Assembly (NCBI RefSeq): GCF_022965805.1
Contig: NC_133115.1
Location: 30,309,321-30,373,320 of the forward strand
Direction of reading: 5' to 3'
From: Primulina eburnea
Taxonomy: Eukaryota > Streptophyta > Magnoliopsida > Lamiales > Gesneriaceae
Length of the DNA: 64,000 bases
This document shows positions 62,565 to 64,000 of the stretch, piece by piece (positions within the stretch are counted from its first letter, which is position 1; each line of letters opens with the position of its first letter). The translations under genes were made by a program, and so were the position numbers. Below the pieces are notes generated by a model. It saw only the letters and a list, made by a program, of their open reading frames with translations. It had not been told where the DNA came from and searched no databases.

Positions 62565-64000
62565 CTAATATTAAAAGAGAAATCAGCAGTGCATCAATGC
62601 AAACAAAAATTATTAAAGTTACGCGAACTGATATAATTGATGAACTTAAAGTTTTATCCAAGAACACAAAGCCTCGTCATTTTAGATACCATATGGCATA
62701 TACAGAAAAAATATTCTAAGGAAGACAATTCCTTGGAAGGAAAAAACAGAGTTGCAAAAGGCATTGGGTATATTTTTGAGCTCCTATCAACCATCGGATA
62801 AAACAGTCCCAAAAAGGAAACCATATGAATGGTAGCAGATCCTCCACCACAGCAAATTGTAAACCAAGTGCAGTAGGTCAAGGGACATGTCAGGAATGGC
62901 TGCCACGGAAAATCTGTTTTCATGCTTCCAGCTAGAAAGGTCCTCTCAAACAAATTTAGTTGAGTTCTTTTCCTTTTTATATTGACCACTGTGACATGCG
63001 CAATTATGATGATATGGATCATATAATAAAAGACCTGCTAGAGATGTAAATTTTAGCAACAAATATTTCCACAAAGCAAGATCAAGTTAATGGCTTTCTA
63101 CTCTTTGCCACATGCAAGCTTCAGGAGTAAATGATAAACCGGAAACTGGTGTGAATGATTATGGTAAGTCTAACTCAGTTTATGTTTCTAGAATATGCAG
63201 GGAGGTCAAGCATGCAGTGCTGGTGTATTCACTGTCAAGTACAATGAAGTTCAACTCAGTTTATGTTGCCAAAATACGTATTGATCAAACATGTAGCAGT
63301 GGTATATTTTCGCTGTCAGAAACTTTTTGAAAGGTGAGATCATGGGGTCAATAAACCAGCTATCAACATACACCACTTTCACTATTTTTTGTTTTAAATT
63401 TGAAGAGAAAATTTATTCACATATTTTAGTAATCTACATAAAATAATAAAATCTTATAATGCCTATTGAGATGCAATCTGACTTTAAGATACCATCACTG
63501 CATAAGCTTTTAGGAGTTGTTGGTCATTAAAAATAAAGCACCTGATCGTCGGAGCACACAAAATGCTCATGCACATTTTTTGAAGATAACATGTTTTATG
63601 TTATGTAACATGGAAACATTTAATTCATGACAAATACTAAATGAAAATGATTATAGATTATTAAAGAATTGTGAGAGAAACTCATTTACACCTGCCAAGA
63701 ATAGGGTGTCAATTAAAAAGGTATGTTTCGAAGAAAGAGTATTAACGACATTGGAAAGAAGGAGAAAGACTGTCAAGAGAGAAATGCACTGCAAGTCCAA
63801 TGTTGAGGTTATATGCCAACCAAATTTACATACTCAAAGACCCTTGTAGATAATAAATGAAATAGACGTATAAAACAATGCTCATAATATGTTGACAATA
63901 CAGCTCTCTCAAAACCAGTATGATAGTTACCAAAAAATTGGATACACGAACTAATGTTTTCATTCTTTTCCTTGCACAACCTAAAGTACTTTGGCACTCT
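62565..64000. other. Probable helicase intron, no exon recognised
   Basis: The exon starting at 62564 opens with an acceptor and codons for [13 protein letters not shown], so more coding sequence must lie upstream in the transcript, at higher coordinates. No exon of the helicase N-terminal region could be recognised up to 64000. A 122-codon minus-strand frame at 62654-63022 matches nothing in this family. The segment is therefore probably all intron. Confidence 0.5.

Noticed and set aside
62654..63022. 122-codon minus-strand frame as a possible upstream helicase exon
   Set aside because: Its sequence lacks any feature of the DExH N-terminal region, and the frame does not link to the exon at 62376-62564.

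Overview
The window is plant nuclear DNA: AT-rich, with GT-AG introns, long intergenic stretches and many transposons. Four protein-coding genes can be read exon by exon. Their protein sequences and the types of repeat point to a eudicot. An asterid of the Lamiales type is my guess, by inference only.

Layout. 1-1015 is upstream sequence. 1016-22286 (+) is a complete 18-exon FY gene (WD40 3'-end-processing and flowering factor, WDR33 homologue). Its second intron holds a 6.3-kb L1-type LINE with a perfect 17-bp target-site duplication, and two later introns hold LINE tails. 23416-27202 is a 3.8-kb non-autonomous Mutator-like element with a perfect 9-bp target-site duplication and TIRs of about 400 bp; its left TIR has been amplified into six units of about 353 bp, each carrying a series of GC-rich hairpins. 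27430-27735 is a dead last exon of a purple acid phosphatase gene. 28692-32807 (-) is a complete 7-exon snurportin-1 gene. 36606-41568 (-) is a 7-exon gene for an unnamed Arg/Ser-rich coiled-coil protein. 44580-62564 (-) is the 3' part (14 exons) of a DHX36-type DExH-box RNA helicase ending in a dsRNA-binding domain. Its introns carry a degenerate LINE and a complete but mutated Copia element (53711-58600).

Four copies of one 182-184-bp MITE family, each with 9-bp target-site duplications, and one 480-bp hAT-type MITE with an 8-bp duplication lie between the genes.

Three of the four genes act in RNA biology: FY in pre-mRNA 3'-end processing, snurportin in snRNP nuclear import, and the helicase in RNA or G-quadruplex unwinding. 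Nothing suggests they are co-regulated; in plants such neighbourhood is usually chance. The most unusual structures are the hairpin-array Mutator-like element and an apparent frame-saving shift of a splice acceptor in the helicase gene. All exon boundaries are inferred from splice motifs, reading-frame continuity and remembered protein families, not from transcripts.
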